Both the position numbers and the translations under genes were made by a program. Below the pieces are notes generated by a model that worked only from the letters and a program-made list of their open reading frames with translations, was not told the DNA's origin and searched no databases. Of a stretch of DNA of 64,000 bases, positions 35,453 through 44,728 are shown one piece after another. The first letter of the stretch is position 1. Every line of letters begins with the position of its first letter. Source of the DNA: Falsiroseomonas bella (GTDB lineage Bacteria > Pseudomonadota > Alphaproteobacteria > Acetobacterales > Acetobacteraceae); contig NZ_QGNA01000005.1 in assembly GCF_003173615.1 (NCBI RefSeq), forward strand, positions 372,001 through 436,000. The letters run 5' to 3'.

Positions 35453-36988
35453 TCAGCCCCCAGCCCGGCCTTCCCCCGTGAACGGGGGAGGGAGAAGTTC
35501 GGGCTCCAGCCCCAGCTTCTCGCCCACCGCCCGCAGCAGCGCGTCCTCGACGCCCCAGAGCGCGAGTGTGAAGCGGCTGCCGTGCTGGGCGTCGCCTTCC
35601 GCCTCCTCGATCACCGCGCGCTGGTCGAGCTGCACCACCGTCGGCTCGTGCAGGTCGGAGCGGTTCGGGACCATGGCGGCGACGTGGTAAACGATGGTCG
35701 GGCGTTCCAGCAGCCAGCTCGGCAGCAACGCGCCGGTGCCCTGGGTGGTCAGCACCAGGTCGCAGGGCGCGATCTCGGCGACCTTCTCATAGGCAGAGCG
35801 GCCGAAGAGGCGGATCTCGGATGCGATCGCGACACCAAGGTCCTGCTTGATCGCGGCGATCGCCGCCTCGATGCGGGCCATCACCATGCGGTCCTTCTCC
35901 GTCGGCTCGCCGGAGATGGTCCAGCCGTCCCAGGCGACCTCCATCGCCAGGCCGCGCGCGGCGCAGGCGGCGCCGAGGCGGCGAAGGACGAAGCGGAAGA
36001 CTTCTGCCTGGTTCAGCAGGCGCGCCCGCTCCGCATCCACCGAGAGCATCAAGCGGAAGCGGCCGCCGCGTGCAGGGTCCGCAAGCGCCGACAGGCCGAA
36101 GCGGCGGCGCAGCCAGCCCGGCCCCTCCGCGGTCTTGAAGCGGTAGACGCGATGCGCGTCCACGCCGGCATCGAGCAGCGCCAGCGCGGCGCCCGTGCTC
36201 TGCAGGCGCTGCACCGGGCCCTCGGCGAGCGTGGGGATCACCGCCAGCGGGTCCATTGCGCACCAGTCCTCGAGCAGCACCAGCAGGCCGCCGCGGCGTC
36301 GGAAGCCGATGATGTCGGCCTCGGCGGCGTCGAGATAGGCGAGCGATTCCTTGAGGTAGTGGCCCGGCCGCGGATCGCCGACGACGAGGGCGAGGCGTAG
36401 CGCGCCCGCGAGGGCGCGCGCGACGAAGCGTGCGACTCGCTGCGGCTCCGGCAGCAGCAGGCGCAGCACGCGCCAGGTCGCGTTGCGTGGGTCGAGCGCG
36501 TTCGGGCGCAGCATCAGGAACAGATCGCGCGCGGGGTAGTACACGCCCTGCGGCAGGCGGCCGACGAAGACGAAGAAGAACAGCTCCCGGTCGTGCAGCG
36601 CGAGGTAGATCTGATGCGAATCCGCCAGCACCTCGCCCAGCACCGGCACGTCGCGGTGGTGCAGCGGCGAGCGCAGCAGCCGCGGCCGGCCGGCGAGACA
36701 GGCGGCGTGGATTGCGCGCAGATGCTCCAGCCAGGCGGCGGAGCGGTAGGCCTTCACGTCCTCGGGCAGCGGGCGAGGCAAGTCTGAGGGCCAGTCGCGG
36801 CCGCCGAGCTGCAGATGGCGGCAGCGCGCCAGCATCGCGTTGATGCCATGCAGCGCCGGGTCGCGCTGCGGGCCGGCGTAGGAAAAGTTCTCGGGTGCGA
36901 TGCCGCAGAGCGCCGCCAGGGATTCGGCGGCGTCCTGCGGCGAGGCGTGGCGGAGGAGGAGGCTGGAAGCGCCCTCCTCCGCGTGCAT
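35453..36988 (-). CDS. 511-residue protein of unknown function, possibly glycan-related
   Basis: I do not recognise a firm family. The protein has no signal peptide. The C-terminal third contains [20 protein letters not shown] and later [20 protein letters not shown], then PTIVYH. These loosely resemble the nucleotide-sugar-binding end of GT-B or GT61-type glycosyltransferases, where a Gly-rich loop precedes a Ser/Leu helix. The neighbours also suggest glycan work. The ATG is only seven bases after the tuf2 stop, and TAAGG at that stop can act as its ribosome site, so it is probably read from the tuf2 transcript. The last 13 residues ([13 protein letters not shown]) are encoded by a palindromic repeat and are probably not part of the original protein. 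Confidence 0.75.
   Translation of the reverse strand: MHAEEGASSLLLRHASPQDAAESLAALCGIAPENFSYAGPQRDPALHGINAMLARCRHLQLGGRDWPSDLPRPLPEDVKAYRSAAWLEHLRAIHAACLAGRPRLLRSPLHHRDVPVLGEVLADSHQIYLALHDRELFFFVFVGRLPQGVYYPARDLFLMLRPNALDPRNATWRVLRLLLPEPQRVARFVARALAGALRLALVVGDPRPGHYLKESLAYLDAAEADIIGFRRRGGLLVLLEDWCAMDPLAVIPTLAEGPVQRLQSTGAALALLDAGVDAHRVYRFKTAEGPGWLRRRFGLSALADPARGGRFRLMLSVDAERARLLNQAEVFRFVLRRLGAACAARGLAMEVAWDGWTISGEPTEKDRMVMARIEAAIAAIKQDLGVAIASEIRLFGRSAYEKVAEIAPCDLVLTTQGTGALLPSWLLERPTIVYHVAAMVPNRSDLHEPTVVQLDQRAVIEEAEGDAQHGSRFTLALWGVEDALLRAVGEKLGLEPELLPPPFTGEGRAGG
35469..35492. repeat. palindromic repeat, copy 2, forming the end of a coding region
   Basis: CCTTCCCCCGT and ACGGGGGAGGG form an 11-base-pair stem (one G-T pair) with a two-base loop. 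It closely matches the element at 28151-28174. Here it supplies the C-terminal codons of the 511-residue protein and lies between two convergent genes. Confidence 0.65.
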
Positions 36989-36995
36989 GCGTGCC

Positions 36996-38183
<1,188 letters not shown>

Positions 38184-38263
38184 CGCCCTGGTTTCCCGAC
38201 GCGCAAGAAGGTGGTGTCCGGTGGCCTGCCGCCCGACCGTCTGCGCGCCAAACCCGGGCGGGC

Positions 38264-38337
38264 TGGAGCGGGTGACGGGAATCGAACCCGCACAACCAGC
38301 TTGGAAGGCTGGGGCTCTACCATTGAGCTACACCCGC
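38264..38337 (-). tRNA. trnG: tRNA-Gly (TCC anticodon)
   Basis: This is a 74-base cloverleaf with encoded CCA. Acceptor arms are GCGGGTG and CACCCGC with T as discriminator, and the anticodon loop is CTTCCAA. It lies between tRNA-Tyr and tuf2 and is probably processed from the same transcript. Confidence 0.96.
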
Positions 38338-38423
38338 GCCCGGCACGCCTTCTGGTGAGATGGGGCGCGTCCTAGCCGGCCTGCAAGACAGGCACCCGCG
38401 TCGTTCACGGACCGAGACGGGAA

Positions 38424-38505
38424 TGGAGGGGGTTGGATTCGAACCAACGTAGGCGAAGCCAACGGATTTACAGTCCGTCCCCTTTAGCCACTCGGGCACC
38501 CCTCC
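38424..38505 (-). tRNA. trnY: tRNA-Tyr (GTA anticodon)
   Basis: This is an 82-base cloverleaf with a long variable arm. Acceptor arms are GGAGGGG and CCCCTCC with A as discriminator. The anticodon loop CTGTAAA gives GTA. CCA is not encoded, since TTC follows. It is the first tRNA of the tRNA-Tyr-tRNA-Gly-tuf unit. Confidence 0.95.
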
Positions 38506-38566
38506 GTGCGTCCGGCGAGAGCCGGCCTGACACGATTCCGTCGCGGCCCGACAGTGCGGGCCGCGG

Positions 38567-38596
38567 GGACTAGCCCCATGGCCGCGCCGCTGTCAA
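38567..38596 (-). promoter_or_regulatory. sigma70-type promoter for tRNA-Tyr-tRNA-Gly-tuf2
   Basis: On the minus strand a consensus TTGACA (38591-38596) and TAGTCC (38567-38572) are separated by 18 bases, about 60 bases upstream of tRNA-Tyr. A GGGGACTAGCCCC dyad covers the -10 box, as at the rpsM promoter. Confidence 0.6.
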
Positions 38597-38667
38597 CGCC
38601 GCGCCGCATCGGAGCGGGGCGGCGCGGCGGCGCTGGACTTGTCGCGCGCCAGGCGCAGGATGGCGGG

Positions 38668-39651
38668 ATGCGCCGCCCGCCTCCCCGCCGCCCCGGTCCG
38701 CCCGGTCCCCGCCCGCCGAAGGCAGGGGGACCGCCGGCACGCAAGGGTCCGCCGCGGGAGGCCGAGGCCCCCGCCCCCTCCCCGCGCGGCCGCGACCGGC
38801 GCGGCATGGGCGATCCCCGGCCGGGCCGCGCCGCGGAGCCGCCGCCGCCCCAGGCGCGCGCCGCCCGCCCCGCGGAGCGCGAGGCGACGCCGCCCGGCGC
38901 GCTCTGGCTGCACGGGCTGCATGCGGTGGCCGCGGCGCTGCAGAATCCGCGCCGCCGGCTCAAGCGCCTGCTGCTGACCGCGGACGCCGCCGCCGAACTG
39001 GCGAAACGGGTCGAGCGGCCCTGGCGCGTGCAGGCGGAGATCGTGGACCGGCAGCGCTTCCAGACCTTCCTGGCCGAGGACGCGGTCCACCAGGGCGCCG
39101 CGCTGCTGGCCGAGCCGCTGACGCCGCTCGCGCTGGACCAGGCGATCGCGCGGTCCGACGGGCCGGTGCTGCTGCTCGACCAGGTGACCGATCCGCGCAA
39201 CGTGGGCGCGATGCTGCGCTCGGCGGCGGCCTTCGGCGCCGCCTGCGTGGTGATGCAGGACCGCCACGCGCCGCCCGAGACCGGCGCGCTGGCCCGCGCC
39301 GCCTCCGGCGCGCTGGAGATCGTGCCGATCGCGCGGGAGGTGAACCTTTCCCGCGCCATCATGACGCTGCAGAAGGCCGGCTTCTGGGTGCTGGGCCTGG
39401 CCGGCGACGCGACGCTGACCCTCGCCCAGGCCGCGCCGCGCGACCGGCGCGTGGCGCTGGTGCTCGGCGCCGAGGAATCGGGGCTGCGGCGGCTGCAGCG
39501 CGAAACCTGCGACGAGCTGGTGCGCCTTCCCATCGCACCCGGCGTCGAGAGCCTGAACGTCGCCGCCGCCGCCGCGGTCGCGCTGTATGAGATGGCGCGC
39601 GACCGGCCGCTTGCGGCGCCGGCAGAGACCGAGGAGGAGACCGAGGCATGA
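38668..39651 (+). CDS. rlmB: TrmH/SpoU-family rRNA 2'-O-methyltransferase (RlmB-like)
   Basis: The 327-residue product has a Pro/Arg-rich disordered N-terminus of about 75 residues (PPRRPGPPGPRPPKAGGPPA), a substrate-binding domain (LWLHGLHAVAAALQNPRRRL) and the SpoU knot domain. The three SpoU motifs are visible: LLDQVTDPRNVGAMLRSAAA, LVLGAEESGLRRLQRETCDE and IAPGVESLNVAAAAAVALYE. RlmB methylates G2251 of 23S rRNA in E. coli. The ATG at 38668 gives the shortest sensible N-terminus; longer in-frame starts exist. It is divergent from tRNA-Tyr and overlaps the next gene by four bases. Confidence 0.88.
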   Translation: MRRPPPRRPGPPGPRPPKAGGPPARKGPPREAEAPAPSPRGRDRRGMGDPRPGRAAEPPPPQARAARPAEREATPPGALWLHGLHAVAAALQNPRRRLKRLLLTADAAAELAKRVERPWRVQAEIVDRQRFQTFLAEDAVHQGAALLAEPLTPLALDQAIARSDGPVLLLDQVTDPRNVGAMLRSAAAFGAACVVMQDRHAPPETGALARAASGALEIVPIAREVNLSRAIMTLQKAGFWVLGLAGDATLTLAQAAPRDRRVALVLGAEESGLRRLQRETCDELVRLPIAPGVESLNVAAAAAVALYEMARDRPLAAPAETEEETEA

Positions 39652-40415
39652 CCAGCGCCGCCGCCGAGGCGATCCTCGCCGCCCGACGCGAGGGACGCGT
39701 GCTGCTGCCGCTCGGCGCCGCCGCACCGGCCGATGTCGCCGCGGGCTACGCGGCGCAGCGGGAGGTCGCGCAGGCGCTCGGCGCGGTGCCGCCTGCGGGG
39801 TTCAAGATCGGCGCGACGACGAAGCAGATGCAGGCGTATCTGGGCCTCTCGGGCCCCGCCGCGAGCTTCGTCCCGGCGGAGGGCGTGCAGGCCAGCCCGG
39901 GCAGCTTCCGCTTCGCGGAGCTGATCGCGCCGGGCGTGGAATGCGAGGTGGGGCTCCGGCTCGGCACGGATCTGCCCGCCGGCCCCTGCACGCGCGAGAA
40001 GGCCGCGGCGGCGGTGGCGGAGGTCTTCGCGGCGATCGAGATCGTGGAGAAACGCTACACGGACCTCGCTGAGCTCGGCACGCCGGCGCTGATCGCCGAC
40101 CAGGTGTTCCACCGCGGGGGCGTTCTGGGCGCGCCGGCGGCGGGGTGGCGCGAGGCCGATCTCGGCGCGATCCGCGGGCGCATCACGGTGGATGGCGCGC
40201 TGCGCGGCGAGGGGGTGGGTGCGGACCTGCTCGGGCACCCCTTCGAGGCGCTGGCCTGGCTGGCGGCCTCACCTGCCGCCGCGGTGTTCGGCGGGCTGCG
40301 GGCGGGGCAGGTGGTGTTCCTGGGCTCCGTGACGCCGCCGATCTGGCTGGACGGGCCGTGCCAGGTGACGGTGGAGTTCGACGTGCTGGGTCGGGCGGAG
40401 CTGCGGCTGGTCTGA
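39648..40415 (+). CDS. 2-keto-4-pentenoate hydratase / FAH-family protein
   Basis: This 255-residue protein resembles MhpD-type hydratases and 4-oxalocrotonate decarboxylases that act on 2-hydroxy-dienoates from aromatic ring cleavage. It shows PAGFKIGATTKQMQAYLGLS, the acidic metal-binding pattern APGVECEVGLRLGTDLP, and AAIEIVEKRYTDLAELGTPA. Its ATG overlaps the rlmB stop (ATGA), so the two are co-translated although their functions seem unrelated. The specific reaction cannot be assigned without neighbouring catabolic genes. Confidence 0.85.
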   Translation: MTSAAAEAILAARREGRVLLPLGAAAPADVAAGYAAQREVAQALGAVPPAGFKIGATTKQMQAYLGLSGPAASFVPAEGVQASPGSFRFAELIAPGVECEVGLRLGTDLPAGPCTREKAAAAVAEVFAAIEIVEKRYTDLAELGTPALIADQVFHRGGVLGAPAAGWREADLGAIRGRITVDGALRGEGVGADLLGHPFEALAWLAASPAAAVFGGLRAGQVVFLGSVTPPIWLDGPCQVTVEFDVLGRAELRLV

Positions 40416-40611
40416 GCGGCCGCGCGCCGTCCGGTCGCCGGGCGGGCTGCGTCGGGAAGCTTTACGATTTGCCCGCAGAGCCGACGGCGCGACGGCCAGC
40501 CCGTTGATGTCGCTCTTGCTCCGTTCCTGGCCCGGAGATTGCTTCGACGATGCGAGGCCTGCACGAAGTCCTTCCGTGCTGCGGCGCAGCTGGAAGCACG
40601 AAAAGGAAGAC

Positions 40612-40915
40612 ATGCGATTCCTGCGTCTCGCGGCCCTGCTCTGAACAGCTGGACCCTGGTGGCCGGCGCGATCACCGGTTCGATTTCGTTTTGTTCGGAG
40701 ATGCCAATATCTCGCCGGCTGTCACCTGCTGCACCTTCGGGATTAACAACCAGTCCGCGCCCAACTTTGCCACCGGCAATAGTTCCACGCCCACGATCAC
40801 CTTCACCCGGGTCCAGGCGCCCGTGGGCGTGCCGGAGCCGGCGACGGCGCTGATCCTCGGCCCGGCGCTCCTGCTCGGCGGGCTCGCCCTGCGGCGCCGC
40901 CATGCGGCGGGCTGA
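40612..40915 (+). pseudogene. remnant of a PEP-CTERM secreted protein
   Basis: A good ribosome site (AAAAGGAAG) precedes ATG 40612, which opens with the start of a signal peptide (MRFLRLAALL) but stops at TGA 40642-40644. In another frame the sequence continues with FDFVLFGDANISPAVTCCTF and ends in a textbook PEP-CTERM sorting tail: VPEP, a hydrophobic helix (ALILGPALLLGGLAL), then RRR, stop at 40915. The family is normally 150-250 residues. The remnant is therefore shortened and frameshifted, and is judged non-functional. Confidence 0.7.
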
Positions 40916-41021
40916 GCGGGCGGTCTTCACCGCTTGGCAAGACAGGCCGTGGCAGCGTGGCGCTGCCGCGGCCCCTTGCGCGGTTCCTCGCCAGGATGGC
41001 GCCCCCGAGATCCGGAGCGTC

Positions 41022-41252
41022 ATGCGAACCGCCCCCAGTTGGAACACCCTGCCCGAGGAATTGCAGCTCGTGCTCTCGCGCGAGGCGCTGCGGCGGGCGG
41101 CCGAAACCCTCGCCGAGCACGCGGAGCTGCTGGCCGAGGAGATGGAACGCGGCACGCTGACCGATCGCGGCGGGCCGGATGCGCTGCGGCTGTTCGCGGC
41201 GGTGGTGCGGGCGACGAATGACGACGCCTTCGGGCCGGTGGGGCATGCCTGA
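41022..41252 (+). CDS. small acidic protein of unknown function (76 aa)
   Basis: It starts at ATG 41022 with a CGGAG ribosome site and encodes a soluble, helix-rich protein (LVLSREALRRAAETLAEHAE, then LLAEEMERGTLTDRGG). It contains DALRLFAAVV near the C-terminus. I do not recognise a family. Codon use is consistent with a real gene. It stands alone just before tRNA-Thr. An upstream in-frame start overlapping the pseudogene is less likely. Confidence 0.55.
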   Translation: MRTAPSWNTLPEELQLVLSREALRRAAETLAEHAELLAEEMERGTLTDRGGPDALRLFAAVVRATNDDAFGPVGHA

Positions 41253-41261
41253 AGGGGCTTG

Positions 41262-41290
41262 TTGAGCGAAGCGCCCTGTCGCGCTAGGTG
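41262..41290 (+). promoter_or_regulatory. sigma70-type promoter for tRNA-Thr
   Basis: TTGAGC (41262-41267) and TAGGTG (41285-41290) are separated by 17 bases, and the tRNA begins ten bases after the -10 box, the spacing expected for direct transcription of a tRNA. Confidence 0.6.
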
Positions 41291-41299
41291 TCGCGGCGC

Positions 41300-41371
41300 G
41301 CCGGGTTAGCACAGCGGTAGTGCAGCGGTTTTGTAAACCGAAGGTCGGGGGTTCAAATCCCTCACCCGGCA
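41300..41371 (+). tRNA. trnT: tRNA-Thr (TGT anticodon)
   Basis: This is a 72-base cloverleaf. Acceptor arms are GCCGGGT and ACCCGGC with A as discriminator. The anticodon loop TTTGTAA gives TGT. The D stem is GCAC/GTGC rather than the common GCTC/GAGC, a compensated pair. CCA is not encoded. Confidence 0.93.
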
Positions 41372-41568
41372 GGGCACTCAGCCCAGCTTATCCACAGGCA
41401 TCCGTGCATTGCGGGCCGGCGTGCATGCCGTTGGCAAGCCGCCGCGACGCAGCGCCGCCGAGGCGATGCCTGCGAGCCCGGCGCGCGGACAGTTTGGCTT
41501 GATGGATGGGGCGACAGGCACCAAGATCAGTGGGCGGCACTCCGCCGGAAACCATGAAGGAAGCGGTC

Positions 41569-41649
41569 ATGTCCTGGAAAAAGCCCAAGATTGTCGAGGT
41601 CTCTCTCGCACTCGAGATCAACAGCTACGCCTCGGCTGAGATCGGCTGA
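41569..41649 (+). CDS. pqqA: PQQ precursor peptide PqqA
   Basis: This 26-residue peptide is the ribosomal precursor of pyrroloquinoline quinone; its Glu and Tyr side chains are cross-linked by PqqE. It begins MSWKKPKIVEVSLALEINSY, with Glu16 and Tyr20 at the required EINSY positions. GAAGGA serves as ribosome site. An in-frame ATG five codons upstream exists, but the MSWKKP start is the family form. It opens the pqqABCDE operon, 23 bases before pqqB. Confidence 0.95.
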   Translation: MSWKKPKIVEVSLALEINSYASAEIG

Positions 41650-41672
41650 GGCGGCTGCCGGAGCCCGACTGC

Positions 41673-42575
41673 ATGCTCCGGTGCGTTGTGCTTGGCGCCG
41701 GTGCTGGCGGCGGGTTCCCGCAATGGAACTCTGCCGGCGCCGGATGCCGGAGGGCCCGCAGCGGCGACCCGGCCGCTCTGCCGCGTAGCCAGGCGAGCCT
41801 GGCGGTTTCCGCCGACGGAGAGACCTGGGTCCTGGTGAACGCCAGCCCGGACCTGCGGAGCCAGATCGCGGCCACGCCGGTCCTGCACCCGCGCGCGGCG
41901 CCGCTGCGCAACTCCCCCGTTGCCGCAGTCGTGCTGACCGGGGCCGAGGTGGATGCGGTGATGGGCCTGCTGCACCTGCGGGAGCGCCACGCCTTCACGA
42001 TCCATGCCGCGCCGCCGACGCTTGCGGTGCTGGACGACAACCCGATCTTCCGCGCGCTCGACCCGGCCTTCGTGACACGCTGCGCCATGCCGCTCGATGA
42101 GCCGTTCGAGCTGTGCGGCGTCACCCTCACCGCCTATGCGGTGCCGGGCAAGGTGCCGCTCTTCGCGGAGCAGGCGGTGGACCCGGGGCCTGCCGATTCG
42201 GGCGAGGCGATCGGCCTCGCGCTCTCGGCCGGGGGCGGGACGCTGCACTACGTCCCGGGCTGCGCCCGCATGACGAACGATCTGCGTGCGCGGCTCCAGG
42301 GCGCGGCCTGCGTGATGTTCGACGGCACGCTGTTCGATGACGAGGAGATGATCCGGCTCGGCGCCGGGCCCAAGACGGGGCGGCGCATGGGCCACATGCC
42401 GATGACCGGGCCAGGCGGCACGCTGGACGCCTTCGCCGGCATCGCGGTCGGACGCCGCATCTTCGTCCACGTCAACAACACGAACCCGGCCCTGCTGTCC
42501 GACAGCCCGGAGCGCGCGCAGCTCGCCGCGGCCGGGTGGGAGGTGGCGGAGGACGGGATGGAGCTTACGCTGTGA
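41673..42575 (+). CDS. pqqB: PQQ biosynthesis protein PqqB
   Basis: This 300-residue metallo-beta-lactamase-fold protein acts in PQQ formation, probably hydroxylating the Tyr-derived ring. It starts with the hallmark VLGAGAGGGFPQWNSAGAGC. In many PqqB proteins WN is followed by CxCxxC, a zinc site; here only the last Cys remains. Later blocks include LNASPDLR-like sequence, AVPGKVPLFAE and IFVHVNNTNPALLSDSPERA. It overlaps pqqC by four bases (GTGA). Confidence 0.95.
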   Translation: MLRCVVLGAGAGGGFPQWNSAGAGCRRARSGDPAALPRSQASLAVSADGETWVLVNASPDLRSQIAATPVLHPRAAPLRNSPVAAVVLTGAEVDAVMGLLHLRERHAFTIHAAPPTLAVLDDNPIFRALDPAFVTRCAMPLDEPFELCGVTLTAYAVPGKVPLFAEQAVDPGPADSGEAIGLALSAGGGTLHYVPGCARMTNDLRARLQGAACVMFDGTLFDDEEMIRLGAGPKTGRRMGHMPMTGPGGTLDAFAGIAVGRRIFVHVNNTNPALLSDSPERAQLAAAGWEVAEDGMELTL

Positions 42576-43312
42576 CGACGCCGATGAGCCCGGACGAGCT
42601 GGAAGCGGCGCTGAACGCCATCGGTGCCGAGCGGTATCACATCCACCACCCGTTCCATCACCTGCTGCATGGCGGGAAGCTGAGCAAGGGGCAGGTCCAG
42701 GCCTGGGCGCTCAACCGCTACTACTATCAGGCCTCGATCCCGGCGAAGGACGCGTCGCTGCTGGCGCGGCTGCCGACGCCGGAGCTCCGCCGCGAATGGC
42801 GCCGGCGGCTGGAGGATCATGACGGCGACGGGGTGCATCCGGGCGGCGTCGAGCGCTGGCTGGCGCTGACGGACGGGCTCGGCCTCGATCGCGACTACGT
42901 CGTCTCGCTGCGCGGCCTGCTGCCGGGGACGCGCTTCGCCGTGGATGCCTATGTGCGCTTCGTGCGGGAACGGACGCTGCTGGAGGCGATCGCGTCGTCG
43001 CTGACCGAGATGTTCTCGCCCAACATCATCTCCCAGCGTGTGTCCGGCATGTTGCGGAACTACGACTTCGTGACGGAGCAGACGCTGGCCTATTTCAAGC
43101 CGCGGCTGACGCAGGCGCCGCAGGATGTCGCCTTCGCGCTGGACTACGTGAAGGTGCATGCCGACACGGCGGAGAAGCAGCAGGCCGTGCTGGATGCGCT
43201 GCGCTTCAAATGCGACCTGCTCTGGGCGCAGCTCGATGCGCTGCACTTCGCCTATGTCGCGCCCGGCCTGCCGCCGCCCGGCGCCTTCATCCCCGGCGAC
43301 ACGGTGCGATGA
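42572..43312 (+). CDS. pqqC: pyrroloquinoline-quinone synthase PqqC
   Basis: This 246-residue all-helical, cofactor-free oxidase carries out the final ring closure and eight-electron oxidation to PQQ. It shows [20 protein letters not shown] near the N-terminus, then [20 protein letters not shown] and [24 protein letters not shown] start at 42572 overlaps the pqqB stop and is chosen; an ATG four codons later is possible. It overlaps pqqD by four bases. Confidence 0.95.
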   Translation: MTTPMSPDELEAALNAIGAERYHIHHPFHHLLHGGKLSKGQVQAWALNRYYYQASIPAKDASLLARLPTPELRREWRRRLEDHDGDGVHPGGVERWLALTDGLGLDRDYVVSLRGLLPGTRFAVDAYVRFVRERTLLEAIASSLTEMFSPNIISQRVSGMLRNYDFVTEQTLAYFKPRLTQAPQDVAFALDYVKVHADTAEKQQAVLDALRFKCDLLWAQLDALHFAYVAPGLPPPGAFIPGDTVR

Positions 43313-43566
43313 TCCCCCGCTTCCCCCGCGGCGTCCGCCTGCAGGAGGACAAGGCGCGCGGCCGCTGGATCGTGATGGCGCCGGAGCGGATGTTCGTCCC
43401 CGACGACACGGCGCTCGAAGTGCTGCGCCTGGTGGATGGCGCGCGCGATGTCGGCGCGATCGTGGATGCGCTGGCCGCGAAGTTCGACGCGCCGCGCGCC
43501 GAGATCGAGGCCGATGTCGCGGCGATGCTGGACGACCTGGTCGCGAAGGGCGCACTGGCGTGGTGA
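43309..43566 (+). CDS. pqqD: PqqD, PqqA peptide chaperone
   Basis: This 85-residue RRE-fold protein binds PqqA and presents it to PqqE. It has [20 protein letters not shown] and the C-terminal helical half with [20 protein letters not shown]. Its ATG overlaps the pqqC stop (ATGA) and its own stop overlaps the pqqE GTG. It is a separate gene here, not fused to PqqC as in Methylobacterium. Confidence 0.94.
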   Translation: MIPRFPRGVRLQEDKARGRWIVMAPERMFVPDDTALEVLRLVDGARDVGAIVDALAAKFDAPRAEIEADVAAMLDDLVAKGALAW

Positions 43567-44630
43567 ACGCGCCGCTCGCGCTGCTGGCGGAGCTGACGCA
43601 TCGCTGCCCGCTGCGCTGCCCCTACTGCTCCAACCCGGTCGAGCTGTCGCGCGCCTCGGCGGAACTGGCCACTGCCGAATGGGCGCGGGTGTTCCGGGAG
43701 GCCGCCGATCTCGGCTGCCTGCAGGTGCATCTGTCTGGCGGGGAGCCGACGGCGCGGCGCGACATCGTGGAGATCGTCGCGGCGGCGCATGAGGCGGGGC
43801 TCTACACCAACCTCATCACGGCAGGCGTGCTGCTGGATGCGGCGCTGATGCAGCGCCTGGTCGCCGCCGGACTCGATCACGTGCAGCTCTCCGTGCAGGA
43901 CGCGGAGGAGGCGGGGGCGGAACGCATCGGGGGCATGAAGGGCGCTCATGCGCGGAAGGCGGACGCCGCGCGGCTGGTGCGCGAGGCCGGGCTGCCGCTG
44001 ACGCTGAATGCCGTGGTTCACCGGCAGAACCTGCACAATCTGCCCGCGCTGATCGCCCTCGCGCTGGAGTGGGGCGCGGGCCGCATCGAGGTGGCTCATG
44101 TGCAGTACTACGGTTGGGCACTCGCGAACCGCGCCGCGCTGCTGCCGACGCGCGCGCAACTCGACGAGGCGACGCGCATCGTGGAGGCGGCGCGCGCCGC
44201 GCATCGCGGACGGCTCGTGCTGGACTACGTCGTGCCGGACTACCACGCGGCGCGGCCCAAGGCCTGCATGGGCGGCTGGGGCAGCCGCTTCCTCGCCGTC
44301 TCGCCGGCCGGGCGCGTGCTGCCCTGCCACGCGGCCGAGTCCATCGCCGGCATGGTCTTCCCGAATGTGCGGGAGGTCTCGCTGCACGAGGCCTGGTATC
44401 GCGGCGAGGCGTTCGAGCGGTTCCGCGGCACCGCCTGGATGCCGCCGCCCTGCCGCGGCTGCGCGAACGCCGAGAAGGACTGGGGCGGATGCCGCTGCCA
44501 GGCCTTCGCGCTGACCGGCGAGGCGGCGAACACCGACCCGGCCTGCGTCCTCTCGCCCCATCACGGCCTGTTGGCGGCAGCGGTGGCCGAGGCTGGGCAG
44601 GCGGAGTTCCGCTACCGCGGCGTCGCGTGA
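43563..44630 (+). CDS. pqqE: PqqA peptide cyclase PqqE (radical SAM)
   Basis: This 355-residue radical SAM enzyme joins Glu and Tyr of PqqA. The iron-sulfur motif CPLRCPYC lies at about residues 15-22, followed by [16 protein letters not shown]. The C-terminal SPASM region carries auxiliary-cluster cysteines ([41 protein letters not shown]). A GTG start (43563) overlaps pqqD by four bases. This completes the operon; no pqqF-type protease is nearby. Confidence 0.95.
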   Translation: MNAPLALLAELTHRCPLRCPYCSNPVELSRASAELATAEWARVFREAADLGCLQVHLSGGEPTARRDIVEIVAAAHEAGLYTNLITAGVLLDAALMQRLVAAGLDHVQLSVQDAEEAGAERIGGMKGAHARKADAARLVREAGLPLTLNAVVHRQNLHNLPALIALALEWGAGRIEVAHVQYYGWALANRAALLPTRAQLDEATRIVEAARAAHRGRLVLDYVVPDYHAARPKACMGGWGSRFLAVSPAGRVLPCHAAESIAGMVFPNVREVSLHEAWYRGEAFERFRGTAWMPPPCRGCANAEKDWGGCRCQAFALTGEAANTDPACVLSPHHGLLAAAVAEAGQAEFRYRGVA

Positions 44631-44728
44631 TGCCGGGCGCGGTCCGGCGCCGCGGACCACGAAGGCAGCCCGCATGGCCTGACATGCCCGCGCTTCGCAG
44701 GTCCGGTGCGGAGGGGTAGAACCGCGCC

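Noticed and set aside
35473-35488. Hairpin read as a rho-independent terminator between the TylF and 511-residue genes
   Set aside because: It lacks a T run, matches a dispersed palindrome elsewhere in the window and lies within coding sequence, so it is listed as a repeat instead.
38317-38499. Short open frame of 60 codons across tRNA-Tyr
   Set aside because: It is the translation of the tRNA gene itself, a common artefact.
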